The translations under genes and the position numbers were made by a program. From Rossellomorea aquimaris (lineage in GTDB: Bacteria > Bacillota > Bacilli > Bacillales > Bacillaceae_B): 64,000 nt of DNA. The stretch spans positions 189,116-253,115 of the forward strand of contig NZ_VTEX01000001.1 in NCBI RefSeq assembly GCF_008180865.1, written 5' to 3'. The notes under the pieces were generated by a model, which worked only from the letters and a program-made list of their open reading frames with translations, was not told the origin of the DNA and ran no database searches. The first letter of the stretch is position 1; the number at the start of each line of letters is the position of its first letter. This document shows positions 43,254 through 53,374 of the stretch, piece after piece.

Positions 43254-44055
43254 GAATATCATTAAACTTCACTCAAAGACATTTTACAGAGCATTCTCCC
43301 TGTTACCAAAGGACCAAAAGAAAGCTGTATGGGCAGTATACGCATTCTGTCGCAGAGTGGATGATATCGTAGACGAGGGGACGAAACCTTCTGAGCAATT
43401 ACTGCAATTCGAAATGGAATTCGAATCGTTTTTAACAGGTTCTTTTAATGAAGAAGAACTTATATGGGTAGCCTTGGACGATGTATTTAATCATTTCAAT
43501 ATGGACATCGGAGCTTTTCGGGATATGATTAAAGGGCAACGAATGGATTTGAACGGGAGAATTTATGTGACGATGGATGATGTACTGGACTATTCTTATC
43601 ACGTTGCGAGCACTGTAGGGTTAATGCTTCTTCCTATTCTTGCTCCCGGGAAAGAACATCAATTAAGGGAAGATGGTATCTACTTAGGTTATGCCATGCA
43701 GCTTACCAATATATTAAGAGATATCGGCGAAGACCTGGAAAGAGGGAGGCTATATATCCCGCAGGATTTATTAGTTAAATATGAATATACCGTAGCAGAA
43801 TTCATGGATCATAGAAATAATGCTGCATTCCAGTCCATATGGGAAGAAATGGCCAGGATTGCAGAACACTATTATGAGAAAGCTTTCCGTACAATGAATC
43901 TTTATCCTTTGTATTCAAGGACTCCGGTAAAGGGTGCGGCATTATTATATCAAGCCATCCTGGGTGAGGTAAGAAGTAATCACTATAATGTTTTTTCCAA
44001 GAAACATTTCGTATCAAATGATATAAAAGAAAGAATCATTTCAACCATTTCGTAA
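43219..44055 (+). CDS. crtM: squalene/phytoene synthase family protein (CrtM/YisP)
   Basis: A 278-residue prenyl synthase that would join two farnesyl diphosphates head to head to make dehydrosqualene. Both Mg-binding motifs are intact: Asp48 to Asp52 in RRVDDIVDEG, and Asp168 to Asp172 in LRDIGEDLERGR. HSKTFYRAF near residue 18 is the conserved start of the fold. GGAAGGATG precedes the ATG inside the end of the desaturase gene. In B. subtilis the lone yisP sits at this place after asnO and is described as a farnesyl-diphosphate phosphatase. A terminator follows. Confidence 0.92.
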   Translation: MNKILEAYDHCENIIKLHSKTFYRAFSLLPKDQKKAVWAVYAFCRRVDDIVDEGTKPSEQLLQFEMEFESFLTGSFNEEELIWVALDDVFNHFNMDIGAFRDMIKGQRMDLNGRIYVTMDDVLDYSYHVASTVGLMLLPILAPGKEHQLREDGIYLGYAMQLTNILRDIGEDLERGRLYIPQDLLVKYEYTVAEFMDHRNNAAFQSIWEEMARIAEHYYEKAFRTMNLYPLYSRTPVKGAALLYQAILGEVRSNHYNVFSKKHFVSNDIKERIISTIS

Positions 44056-44107
44056 ATAAGCCCGTATGGAAGCTTTAGTTGAAAGCTTTCCATATGAGCT
44101 TATTTTT
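44055..44107 (+). terminator. terminator after carotenoid operon
   Basis: AATAAGC pairs with GCTTATT and an inner 12-bp stem with one bulged base (TATGGAAGCTTT) closes on AGTTG; TTTTT follows. Confidence 0.85.
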
Positions 44108-44116
44108 GTTGAAGGC

Positions 44117-44143
44117 AGAAAAAAGAGCCGCTCTTGGCAGCTC
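44117..44143 (-). terminator. terminator after amt
   Basis: On the minus strand GAGCTGC pairs with GCGGCTC (one G-T pair) around CAAGA, followed by TTTTTT. Confidence 0.8.
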
Positions 44144-44152
44144 CCAATCTGA

Positions 44153-45541
44153 TTATATTGTGTTTCGCTGATTCATGGTTTCACTCACTTCACCTGTACC
44201 AATCGAATTTAATCGATCAACTAAATCAGATCCAAAAGGAGAAGAGGAAGAAACATTTGATTCTAATACAGTATCCTTTAATTCATAAGCATTCGACCCA
44301 TGCTCTGTAAAGTCCAGTCCTGAAAGTTCTTCTTCACGTGAAACGCGAATACTTGCCACTCTCGTTACGATGAACAGGAACCCTCCGACAGTGACGGAGG
44401 TCCAGGCAATAACGGCTAACACGCCCAGGGCTTGGGTGGCTACTAAAGAAACGCCCCCGCCATAGAACAAACCGTTCGAAACATCAAACAATCCAACAGC
44501 TACCGTACCCCAGACCCCGCAAATTCCATGTACTGCAATGGCACCCACAGGATCATCGACTTTAAGTTTAGAGTCAATTACGGTTACGGCTTCGACAAGG
44601 ATCACTCCTGCAATAAGTCCGATAATGAGTGAGCCCGCGAGAGATACATTGGCACAGCCGGCGGTTATACCGACAAGTCCGCCCAAAGCTCCGTTTAACG
44701 TCAGGGAAGGATCGATTCGTTTAAATCTTACTAGTGTATAGAAAGCTGATGATAGAATGGCAGCAGATGCTGAGAATAAAGTTGTTGTAATGACGTGAGG
44801 TACAAGCGTGGGATCAGCGGCCAAGCTGCTGCCTCCATTGAATCCAAACCAGCCGAACCAAAGGATGAATACCCCAAGGGCACCGATCGGGATATTATGA
44901 CCAGGAATGACATTCACTTTACCTTTATTGTATTTGCCGATACGTGCTCCAAGGAAGAGTACCGTAATGAAGGCTCCGACAGCACCTGTTAAATGAACGA
45001 CAGTAGATCCGGCGAAATCAACGAATCCAAGCTCAGAAAGCCATCCGCCTCCCCAAATCCAATGTCCGACAATCGGATAAATGATTCCAGTCATTGCAAT
45101 GGTTAACATAATATAACTTTTAAGCTTCATTCGTTCAGCTACAGCACCTGAAATGATCGTTGCACAAGTGGCGGCGAACACGGATTGGAATAGGAAGAAG
45201 CCGATATCTTCACGCCCTGAAAGGAAAAAGCTATCGGTACCGATGATGCCACCTGACGTTCCTCCAAACATAAAACCAAACCCAACAATGAAAAACAGAA
45301 CAGAAGCGATGGCAACAGTTAAGAAGTTTTTCATCAGGATATTAAGAGAGTTCTTGGCCCGGGTAAATCCGGTCTCGACCATGGCGAATCCAGCGTGCAT
45401 GAAAAACACAAGGACTGCAGCGATCATGACCCATAGGGAGTCAACGGATGCCTGAACAGATTCTGCGGTAGGGGCAGCAGCGAAAGCAGTAGTGCTCACA
45501 AACAGTGACAGAAGCAACAGAACAGAAATTTTTTTAATCAA
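44153..45541 (-). CDS. ammonium transporter (Amt/NrgA)
   Basis: A 462-residue channel with a signal-like first helix (residues 1-22) and about 11 membrane helices. Typical Amt segments are FMHAGFAMVETGFTRAKN, DFAGSTVVHLTGAVGAF with the first pore His, and AVHGICGVWGTVAVGLF with the second. The cytoplasmic C-terminal tail (SREEELSGLDFTEHG) carries the E-L-x-G-x-D contact for PII proteins, and then a longer extension. It is the second gene of a glnK-amt operon, 62 bases after glnK. Confidence 0.94.
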   Translation of the reverse strand: MIKKISVLLLLSLFVSTTAFAAAPTAESVQASVDSLWVMIAAVLVFFMHAGFAMVETGFTRAKNSLNILMKNFLTVAIASVLFFIVGFGFMFGGTSGGIIGTDSFFLSGREDIGFFLFQSVFAATCATIISGAVAERMKLKSYIMLTIAMTGIIYPIVGHWIWGGGWLSELGFVDFAGSTVVHLTGAVGAFITVLFLGARIGKYNKGKVNVIPGHNIPIGALGVFILWFGWFGFNGGSSLAADPTLVPHVITTTLFSASAAILSSAFYTLVRFKRIDPSLTLNGALGGLVGITAGCANVSLAGSLIIGLIAGVILVEAVTVIDSKLKVDDPVGAIAVHGICGVWGTVAVGLFDVSNGLFYGGGVSLVATQALGVLAVIAWTSVTVGGFLFIVTRVASIRVSREEELSGLDFTEHGSNAYELKDTVLESNVSSSSPFGSDLVDRLNSIGTGEVSETMNQRNTI

Positions 45542-45603
45542 TGGTATCCCTCCAAAATTGGTTTGGTAAAGCGGCTTAGTGATTGAGTTAAGAATGAAGT
45601 GAT

Positions 45604-45945
45604 CTATAAAACGGCTTTTTTTCCTCGTTCACCAGTGCGGATGCGAATGACATCTTCGACCGGATAGATGAAAATCTTTCCGTCTCCTACGGTATCGGTA
45701 CTGCAGTGCTCAACAATGAGGTCAATGATGTCTTCAACCTGACCATCGTCGACGATCATTTCCACTTTTACACGGGGGACTAACTGCAGTTCGAATTTAT
45801 TCCCTCTGAAAATCCCTTGCTTTCCTTTCTGTTTTCCACAGCCAGCTGCTTCTGATACGGTTAGCCCGCTGAATCCACGAAGGCATAACGCTTCTCGCAG
45901 TGACAAGAATGCTTCTGCACGAATAATCGCTTCTCCTTTTTTCAT
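45604..45945 (-). CDS. glnK: PII nitrogen regulatory protein (GlnK/NrgB)
   Basis: A 113-residue PII protein that gates the adjacent ammonium channel. AAAGGAGG precedes the ATG. The T-loop segment RGNKFELQLVPRVK has Phe at position 51, where enteric PII has the uridylylated Tyr; regulation by uridylylation is thus not expected. The B-loop TVGDGKIFIYPVEDVIRIRTGERG, quoted in part as GDGKIFIYPV, is intact for ATP/2-oxoglutarate binding. The gene precedes amt, the reverse of the B. subtilis amtB-glnK order. Two TnrA boxes lie upstream. Confidence 0.95.
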   Translation of the reverse strand: MKKGEAIIRAEAFLSLREALCLRGFSGLTVSEAAGCGKQKGKQGIFRGNKFELQLVPRVKVEMIVDDGQVEDIIDLIVEHCSTDTVGDGKIFIYPVEDVIRIRTGERGKKAVL

Positions 45946-46002
45946 TGTTTTTTCCTCCTTTTGTTTTTTGTTCTTTCAATCTTGGATAAATCGATTCTAT
46001 GA

Positions 46003-46019
46003 TGTTAGGTTTTATGACA
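46003..46019. promoter_or_regulatory. TnrA/GlnR box, proximal to glnK
   Basis: TGTTAGGTTTTATGACA matches TGTNAN7TNACA at every fixed position. It lies 58 bases upstream of the glnK start, suited to activation during nitrogen limitation. Confidence 0.8.
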
Positions 46020-46095
46020 TGAATAAGTTATATTATTTATCATATTCAGAAAATAACAAAAGTTCAAGTATTAATTTATCATGTAAGCGTTTTTA

Positions 46096-46112
46096 TGTAA
46101 AAAAACTTAACA
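46096..46112. promoter_or_regulatory. TnrA/GlnR box, distal
   Basis: TGTAAAAAAACTTAACA also matches TGTNAN7TNACA at every fixed position. Its centre is 93 bases from that of the proximal box, about nine helical turns. The 310 bases between glnK and the MATE gene otherwise hold only a terminator. Confidence 0.7.
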
Positions 46113-46143
46113 TGCGAAGGTGGAGGCGTTTTCATTTGGAGTG

Positions 46144-46180
46144 AAAAAGAGTCAGCTCAATTGGTGAGCTGACTCTTTTT
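46144..46180. terminator. terminator after MATE gene
   Basis: AAAAAGAGTCAGCTCA pairs perfectly with TGAGCTGACTCTTTTT; the loop is 5 bases or less. It lies 76 bases beyond the MATE stop codon on the minus strand and shields the glnK promoter. Confidence 0.85.
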
Positions 46181-46255
46181 AAAAGGAGGGATGGTTGCTG
46201 CGATCATATTGACTTGCATCGAGGTTCAGAACCATCTAAAAGAAGGTCCGTCCCT

Positions 46256-47611
46256 CTAAATTGTACTTTTATTACTTTGAACAAATCGTTTGTGGATCCA
46301 TATTTTGGATTGCCAGCGCTTGAGCATGATGACACCACGGAGCCATTCGTCGGCAATGAAGGAGATCCAGATCCCGATAAGTCCGAGCCCGAACCAGATT
46401 CCGAGTATATAGGAGAGCGTAACGCTTACTCCCCACATGGATAAGATCCCCATATAAACTGGGAAGCGCACATCGCCTGTTGCCCTTAGTGCGTTTATGA
46501 CGACAAGGTTAAAGCTTCTGCCCGGTTCTAAAATGATGGTCAAGTAGATTAATGTTTTTCCAAGAGAAATGATTTCTTCGTTATTTGTAAATATTCGCAG
46601 CAAAGGCTCCGCTGCTATAGAAAAAATTCCGGCCATAATAAGAGAGATGAAGATAGCAATCTTTAAACTTTTCAAACACCGTTCATAGGCACTGTCAAAT
46701 TGTTTCGCTCCTATCATATGACCAATGATAATTTGAGTTCCCTGACTGATCGCTACACTGAATAAAAAGATAAACATCATCAGGTTTTGTGCATACACCT
46801 TGGTGGTCAATGCGTTTGTTCCGATACTTGCAATGAAATACGTAATGACCATTTGTGAACCATTATATGACAAATGTTCTCCTGCAGAGGGAATTCCGAT
46901 GCGCAATAAATTTTTCACATGAGAAATAGGTAAATGAAATAACCTCTTAATTGGAAGGGCATTGGGAATTCGTTTGCTAATCACGATGATGCTCACGATA
47001 AATCCGATAAGCCTCGAAGCAATCGTGGAAATCGCTACCCCTTCCACCCCTAAAACAGGAACGCCAAATGGGCCAAAGATAAATAAATAGTTTCCGATCA
47101 CATTGATGATATTCATTCCGATCGTAATGTACATGGCGTCTTTCGTGTAGCCGTAGCTCCTCATGATGGAACCGGCTGTCATGATCAATGCCTGGATGAA
47201 GGCGAATCCTCCAACGATCTTTAAATAAGAAGATGCTTCATTCATCAGCGATCGGGGAAGATCCATTGAAAGCAGGATCGGTTCACTGAAAAACACAAGG
47301 GCGAGACTCAGGAAGAGTCCGAACCCTAAGTTAACGGCAATGGAAACGATGGATACTTCTCCGGCCAATCGGTCCTCCCGGGCTCCCAGATGCTGAGCAA
47401 CAAGAATCGCAGTACCTGTTGCGACAAATCCAAACATGACAATTATGAGAGAGAGAATTTGGTTGGAAACCCCGACGGCTGCGACAGAGTCATCTGAGTA
47501 CTGACTGAGCATTAATGTATCGGCATTTCCCATCAGCATATGAAGAAAGATTTCAATGAAAATCGGCCAAGTCAAGGCGAAGAGGGTCATGTTTTTTTGA
47601 TTCTTGCTCAT
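46256..47611 (-). CDS. MATE family efflux transporter
   Basis: A 451-residue carrier with 12 membrane helices in two similar halves. LTWPIFIEIFLHMLMGNADTLMLSQYSD, quoted in part as LTWPIFIEIFLHMLMG, is the typical MATE start, and the second half begins near LRIGIPSAGEHLSYNGSQ. AGGAG precedes the ATG. Such proteins expel cationic drugs or metabolites with Na+ or H+; the cargo is unknown. It is followed on its strand by the strong hairpin at 46144. Confidence 0.9.
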   Translation of the reverse strand: MSKNQKNMTLFALTWPIFIEIFLHMLMGNADTLMLSQYSDDSVAAVGVSNQILSLIIVMFGFVATGTAILVAQHLGAREDRLAGEVSIVSIAVNLGFGLFLSLALVFFSEPILLSMDLPRSLMNEASSYLKIVGGFAFIQALIMTAGSIMRSYGYTKDAMYITIGMNIINVIGNYLFIFGPFGVPVLGVEGVAISTIASRLIGFIVSIIVISKRIPNALPIKRLFHLPISHVKNLLRIGIPSAGEHLSYNGSQMVITYFIASIGTNALTTKVYAQNLMMFIFLFSVAISQGTQIIIGHMIGAKQFDSAYERCLKSLKIAIFISLIMAGIFSIAAEPLLRIFTNNEEIISLGKTLIYLTIILEPGRSFNLVVINALRATGDVRFPVYMGILSMWGVSVTLSYILGIWFGLGLIGIWISFIADEWLRGVIMLKRWQSKIWIHKRFVQSNKSTI

Positions 47612-47724
47612 AGATTTTCTCCTTTAGCTGGCCAGGGAAAGGCACCTGGTCATTCTGATCGATTTAAATAGATAAGGGGACTAACCGTTAAGGTGTAGTC
47701 CCACTTTTCACGAACTAATCTTTA

Positions 47725-49497
<1,773 letters not shown>

Positions 49498-49615
49498 TCA
49501 TTTTCATTTCATTTAAAGAGTATTCTAAAGCAACAATGTTGTCAATAAGGGGACTTCAATCTAGTGAAGCGTTTTCTTTTCTCTCTGGCAAACATAAAAA
49601 ATTTTCAAAAAAGTA

Positions 49616-49643
49616 TTGTCAAAGTAGATTTACTTTGTATAAT
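49616..49643 (+). promoter_or_regulatory. sigma-A promoter of the mdx operon
   Basis: TTGTCA (49616-49621), a 16-base spacer and TATAAT (49638-49643). The spacer holds a small palindrome AAAGTA-GATT-TACTTT. Confidence 0.7.
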
Positions 49644-49656
49644 AAGAGATAGGTTG

Positions 49657-49670
49657 TGCAATCGTTTTCA
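49657..49670 (+). promoter_or_regulatory. cre (CcpA) site of the mdx operon
   Basis: TGCAATCGTTTTCA fits TGNAANCGNTNNCA at every fixed position and lies just after the expected transcription start, suited to repression by glucose. A weaker match (TGTAAGCGATATCT) follows at 49678-49691. Confidence 0.7.
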
Positions 49671-49713
49671 CAAAGAGTGTAAGCGATATCTTTAGAGATT
49701 AAGTCATAGTATG

Positions 49714-49727
49714 TGCAAACGTTTGTT
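49714..49727. promoter_or_regulatory. candidate LacI-family operator
   Basis: TGCAAACGTTTGTT contains the perfect palindrome CAAACGTTTG (49716-49725), a form typical of LacI-family sites. The regulator encoded at 55056 is the natural candidate. Confidence 0.5.
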
Positions 49728-49774
49728 CAGTCTAACCGAAAGCTCATTTTTTACCATACTTAGGAGGGGTCGAG

Positions 49775-51055
49775 ATGAAAAAAGCGCTATCATTATTGAT
49801 GGTAATCATGCTTGTACTAGGGGCGTTGGCTGCTTGTGGTCCTAATCGTGAAGAAGGATCAGGAAACAAAGACAGCGGAGAGAAAAAAGCTGACGATGCA
49901 AACAAACCTGAAAAACTGGTTGTCTGGGAAGATCAAGAGAAAACTGGATGGCTGGATGAAGTAGGTGCTAAGTTCGAAGAAGAAACTGGCATCAAAGTTG
50001 AAGTGAAAGAAGTCGAAATGGCTACTAAGATGAAAGAACAATTACGTTTAGACGGTCCTGCTGGAACTGGTCCAGACGTTTTAACATTACCACATGACCA
50101 AATCGGTGAGCTTGCTCTTGCTGGTCATATCGCTGCTTTAGAAGTTGAAGGGGACATTGAAGAGCGTTTCACTGAGTCTTCCATGACAGCGGAGAGCTAT
50201 GATGGAAAACTATATGGTCTTCCAAAGTCCTCTGAAACGCCGGTATTCGTATATAACAAAGCGTTAATGGAAGAAGCTCCAAAAACAATGGATGAAGTGT
50301 ACACATTCTCTAAAGACTTCACAAAAGATGGAAACTACGGTTTCTTAGCTCTTTGGGATAACTTCTACTTCGCTCATGCACCGATCGGTGGATTCGGCGG
50401 ATATGTATTTGCTGAAAATGATGGCGCATTAGATGCGAAAGATCTTGGTTTAAACAATGAAGGCGCTGTAGAAGGTACGGAATATATTCAAAAATGGTAC
50501 ACAGAAGGTTTATTCCCTAAAGGTATCGTTGGTGAAAATGGTGGATCTGCAATGGACGGTCTGTTTGGTGAAGGGAAAGTTGCTTCTGTCATGAATGGAC
50601 CATGGTCTTTCCAAGGATACAAAGATGCTGGAATCGATATTGGTGTATCTGCTATGCCTAAACTTCCAAACGGAGAGCCAATGAAAACATTCATGGGTGT
50701 TAAAGGATGGCACGTATCAGGCTACTCTGAAAATAAAGAGTGGGCTCAAAAATTCATCGAATTCATCACTCAAGATGAATATGCGAAATTACGTTTTGAA
50801 CAAACTCAAGAAGTTCCAACAAACCAAGGGTTGATCGACGATCCTGCAATAGCAGAAAACCCAGGAGCTAAAGCGGTTGCTGAGCAATCTCAATATGCGG
50901 TTCCAATGCCAAACATTCCTGAAATGGGAGAAGTTTGGGGACCAATGGCTGACTCACTCCAAACCGTCGTGACAGGCAAGCAAGATCCTAAAGCGGCTCT
51001 TGATGCAGCTGTAAAGCAAATTCAAGAAAACATTGATGCCAATCACTCAAACTAA
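49775..51055 (+). CDS. mdxE: maltodextrin ABC transporter substrate-binding lipoprotein (MdxE-like)
   Basis: A 426-residue surface lipoprotein. TTAGGAGGGG precedes the ATG. The signal ends in the lipobox LAAC (Cys21), followed by an acidic, disordered linker (residues 24-45). The body resembles MalE/MdxE solute-binding proteins: EETGIKVEVKEV, GPDVLTLPHDQIGELA, SAMDGLFGEGKVASVMNGPWS (quoted in part as GKVASVMNGPWS) and GVKGWHVSGYS. It uses more GCT, GGT and CCA codons than its neighbours, a sign of high expression. Two hairpins separate it from mdxF, which fits the usual excess of binding protein over permease. Confidence 0.93.
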   Translation: MKKALSLLMVIMLVLGALAACGPNREEGSGNKDSGEKKADDANKPEKLVVWEDQEKTGWLDEVGAKFEEETGIKVEVKEVEMATKMKEQLRLDGPAGTGPDVLTLPHDQIGELALAGHIAALEVEGDIEERFTESSMTAESYDGKLYGLPKSSETPVFVYNKALMEEAPKTMDEVYTFSKDFTKDGNYGFLALWDNFYFAHAPIGGFGGYVFAENDGALDAKDLGLNNEGAVEGTEYIQKWYTEGLFPKGIVGENGGSAMDGLFGEGKVASVMNGPWSFQGYKDAGIDIGVSAMPKLPNGEPMKTFMGVKGWHVSGYSENKEWAQKFIEFITQDEYAKLRFEQTQEVPTNQGLIDDPAIAENPGAKAVAEQSQYAVPMPNIPEMGEVWGPMADSLQTVVTGKQDPKAALDAAVKQIQENIDANHSN

Positions 51056-51064
51056 TGAATAAAC

Positions 51065-51100
51065 ATAGCGGTACCTTCTCTTCTTGAGAGGTACTGCTAT
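51065..51100 (+). terminator. hairpin after mdxE (partial terminator or 3' stabiliser)
   Basis: ATAGCGGTACCT and its complement, with one bulge and a G-T pair, are followed by CCTTTT. The weak T tract suggests partial read-through into mdxF. Confidence 0.6.
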
Positions 51101-51118
51101 CCTTTTAAAGACCAATTC

Positions 51119-51164
51119 AAGGGCTTTTTAAGGAAATAATGAATTCTTTTCTTAAAAAGCTCTT
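51119..51164 (+). terminator. second hairpin between mdxE and mdxF
   Basis: AAGGGCTTTTTAAG pairs with CTTAAAAAGCTCTT (one G-T pair) across an 18-base loop. No T run follows, so it may protect or process the mRNA instead of ending it. Confidence 0.45.
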
Positions 51165-51205
51165 GAAGCTTATCAAAATTGTGAACGTAGAAAGGGGAAT
51201 ATAGG

Positions 51206-52492
51206 ATGGAGCAACAATCCTATCAAGCAAAACATAGAAAAACAGCACTGGCCCTTTCCCTAATCCCTGGATTAGGTCAGATGTATCATAGACAGTTTCT
51301 AAAGGGCGGATTCTTCCTGATCATGACTGCCGCTTTTATCCTTGTCTTTAGAGATTTGATCGGTTACGGATTATGGGGGATTACAACGCTTGGGACAGAC
51401 ATCTCATACGGAGATCATTCCATTTTCTTAATGGTATACGGAATCCTGGCAATCATCGTATCAATCTTCGGAATCGGATTCTACTTGTTTAATCTTCGGG
51501 ACGCATATAAAAACGGAGAAAAGAGAGACAGAGGAGAGAAGCTAAGTACGATTCGGGAACAATACCGAAATTTAATAGACAATGGCTTTCCTTATCTCAT
51601 AATGTCTCCTGGATTCTTATTACTCGTATTCGTAGTCATCTTCCCGATCATATTTGTTATCTTACTGGCGTTTACAAACTATGATTTGTATCACTCACCG
51701 CCGGCTAAATTAGTCGACTGGATAGGGATTCAAAACTTTGTTGATATTTTCAAGATTGATATATGGAGAGAAACATTCATTACCGTATTAGCCTGGACAC
51801 TTGTTTGGACATTCGGTGCCACAACGCTTCAAGTTGCCCTGGGTGTATTCCTTGCCATCCTGGTCAATCAAAAAGATTTAAAAGGAAAAGCAATCATCCG
51901 TACCGTGTTCATCTTACCTTGGGCAATCCCGGCTTTTGTTTCCATCCTGGTTTTCGCAGGTATGTTCAATGAATCTTTCGGAACGATTAACCGGGATATC
52001 CTAGGATTCTTCGGCATTGAAGGTTTACCATGGATGACGGAGCCGATGTATACACGAATTGCCCTGATTGGTATTCAAGCCTGGTTAGGCTTCCCATTCA
52101 TCTTTGCCATGACGACAGGGGTACTTCAATCGATTCCTGACGAGCTTTATGAAGCAGCAACGGTGGACGGGGCATCAGCTTTCCAGAAATTCAAGAACAT
52201 TACGTTGCCACTCGTTCTTTTTGCGACGGCACCAATCATCATTACGCAATACACATTTAACTTTAATAACTTTAACGTTATTTACTTGTTCAATGGCGGA
52301 GGACCTGCCCTGACAGGACAAAATGCAGGTGGAACTGACATTCTGATTTCATGGATCTACAGTCTGACTATGACATCCGCACAGTATTCGAAAGCAGCTG
52401 CCATCACATTATTATTATCCATTATCGTCATTACAGTAGCGATCTGGCAGTTCAAGAGAACGAAATCATTCCAAGAAGAGGATATGATGTAA
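51206..52492 (+). CDS. mdxF: maltodextrin ABC transporter permease (MdxF-like)
   Basis: A 428-residue inner-membrane permease, close to the 435 residues of B. subtilis MdxF. It has an N-terminal extra pair of helices (residues about 20-100, starting ALSLIPGLGQMYHRQFLKGG in short GLGQMYHRQ), then the transport core. The EAA loop YEAATVDGASAFQKFKNITLP contacts the ATPase. AAAGGGG precedes the ATG. It lies after two mRNA hairpins, and the next permease starts 2 bases after its stop. The ATPase (MsmX in B. subtilis) is not in the window. Confidence 0.93.
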   Translation: MEQQSYQAKHRKTALALSLIPGLGQMYHRQFLKGGFFLIMTAAFILVFRDLIGYGLWGITTLGTDISYGDHSIFLMVYGILAIIVSIFGIGFYLFNLRDAYKNGEKRDRGEKLSTIREQYRNLIDNGFPYLIMSPGFLLLVFVVIFPIIFVILLAFTNYDLYHSPPAKLVDWIGIQNFVDIFKIDIWRETFITVLAWTLVWTFGATTLQVALGVFLAILVNQKDLKGKAIIRTVFILPWAIPAFVSILVFAGMFNESFGTINRDILGFFGIEGLPWMTEPMYTRIALIGIQAWLGFPFIFAMTTGVLQSIPDELYEAATVDGASAFQKFKNITLPLVLFATAPIIITQYTFNFNNFNVIYLFNGGGPALTGQNAGGTDILISWIYSLTMTSAQYSKAAAITLLLSIIVITVAIWQFKRTKSFQEEDMM

Positions 52493-52493
52493 T

Positions 52494-53336
52494 ATGAATA
52501 TGAAGAGACAGAAACTCATACGTTTAACACTTTCATACGCAGCCATCGGAATCATGTTTGCCATCATTCTTTACCCGGTTGCATGGATCATCGGATCTTC
52601 ATTTAACCCAGGTCAAAGTTTATCCGGTTCATCCATCATCCCAAAGAATGCAACATTGGCACATTATAAAGAACTATTCGATCTGGAACAAAGTAATTAT
52701 ATGCTTTGGTACTGGAACTCGTTAAAAGTAAGTTTATCTACCATGGCACTTACGGTATTACTGGTCAGTTTAACGGCTTACTCTTTCTCGCGTTACCGTT
52801 TCGCAGGTCGCAAAAATGGATTGATGACATTCCTGATACTGCAAATGATTCCTAACTTTGCTGCCTTAATCGCGATTTTCGTTTTGGCTTTGTTAACAGA
52901 TTTATTGGATACTCATATTGGATTGATCCTTGTATACGTTGGTGGACAAATCCCAATGAATACATGGTTAATGAAAGGGTATCTGGATACGATTCCTAAA
53001 GAGCTTGATGAATCAGCCAAAATGGATGGAGCTGGACATTTGCGTATTTTCTTCCAGATCGTCATGCCCCTTGCGAAACCGATCATTGCGGTTGTAGCAC
53101 TGTTTTCGTTCATTGCACCATTCGCAGACTTTATCATTGCCAGTATCCTACTGCGTTCAGAAAAAATGTACACATTGCCGGTTGCCCTTTATGATATGGT
53201 AGCGAAACAATTCGGAGCAGAATTTACAACATTCGCTGCAGGTTCTGTCCTGATTGCAGTACCAATAGCCCTATTATTCCTGTTCTTCCAGAAATACTTC
53301 GTTTCAGGATTGACGGCAGGGGGTACAAAAGGATAA
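52494..53336 (+). CDS. mdxG: maltodextrin ABC transporter permease (MdxG-like)
   Basis: A 280-residue permease with six membrane helices, the partner of MdxF. The EAA loop is DESAKMDGAGHLRIFFQIVMPL, quoted in part as DESAKMDGAG. AAGAGGAT within the end of mdxF supplies the ribosome site. It belongs to the MalG/MdxG branch of carbohydrate permeases and ends 38 bases before the amylase gene, so the amylase is probably in the same transcript. Confidence 0.93.
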   Translation: MNMKRQKLIRLTLSYAAIGIMFAIILYPVAWIIGSSFNPGQSLSGSSIIPKNATLAHYKELFDLEQSNYMLWYWNSLKVSLSTMALTVLLVSLTAYSFSRYRFAGRKNGLMTFLILQMIPNFAALIAIFVLALLTDLLDTHIGLILVYVGGQIPMNTWLMKGYLDTIPKELDESAKMDGAGHLRIFFQIVMPLAKPIIAVVALFSFIAPFADFIIASILLRSEKMYTLPVALYDMVAKQFGAEFTTFAAGSVLIAVPIALLFLFFQKYFVSGLTAGGTKG

Positions 53337-53374
53337 TCTTATAGGCGTTACTAACAGTTTTAGGAGGAGCGGAG

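Noticed and set aside
45153..45455. 100-codon plus-strand frame inside amt
   Set aside because: It is the antisense of a membrane protein gene whose frame has all the Amt motifs.
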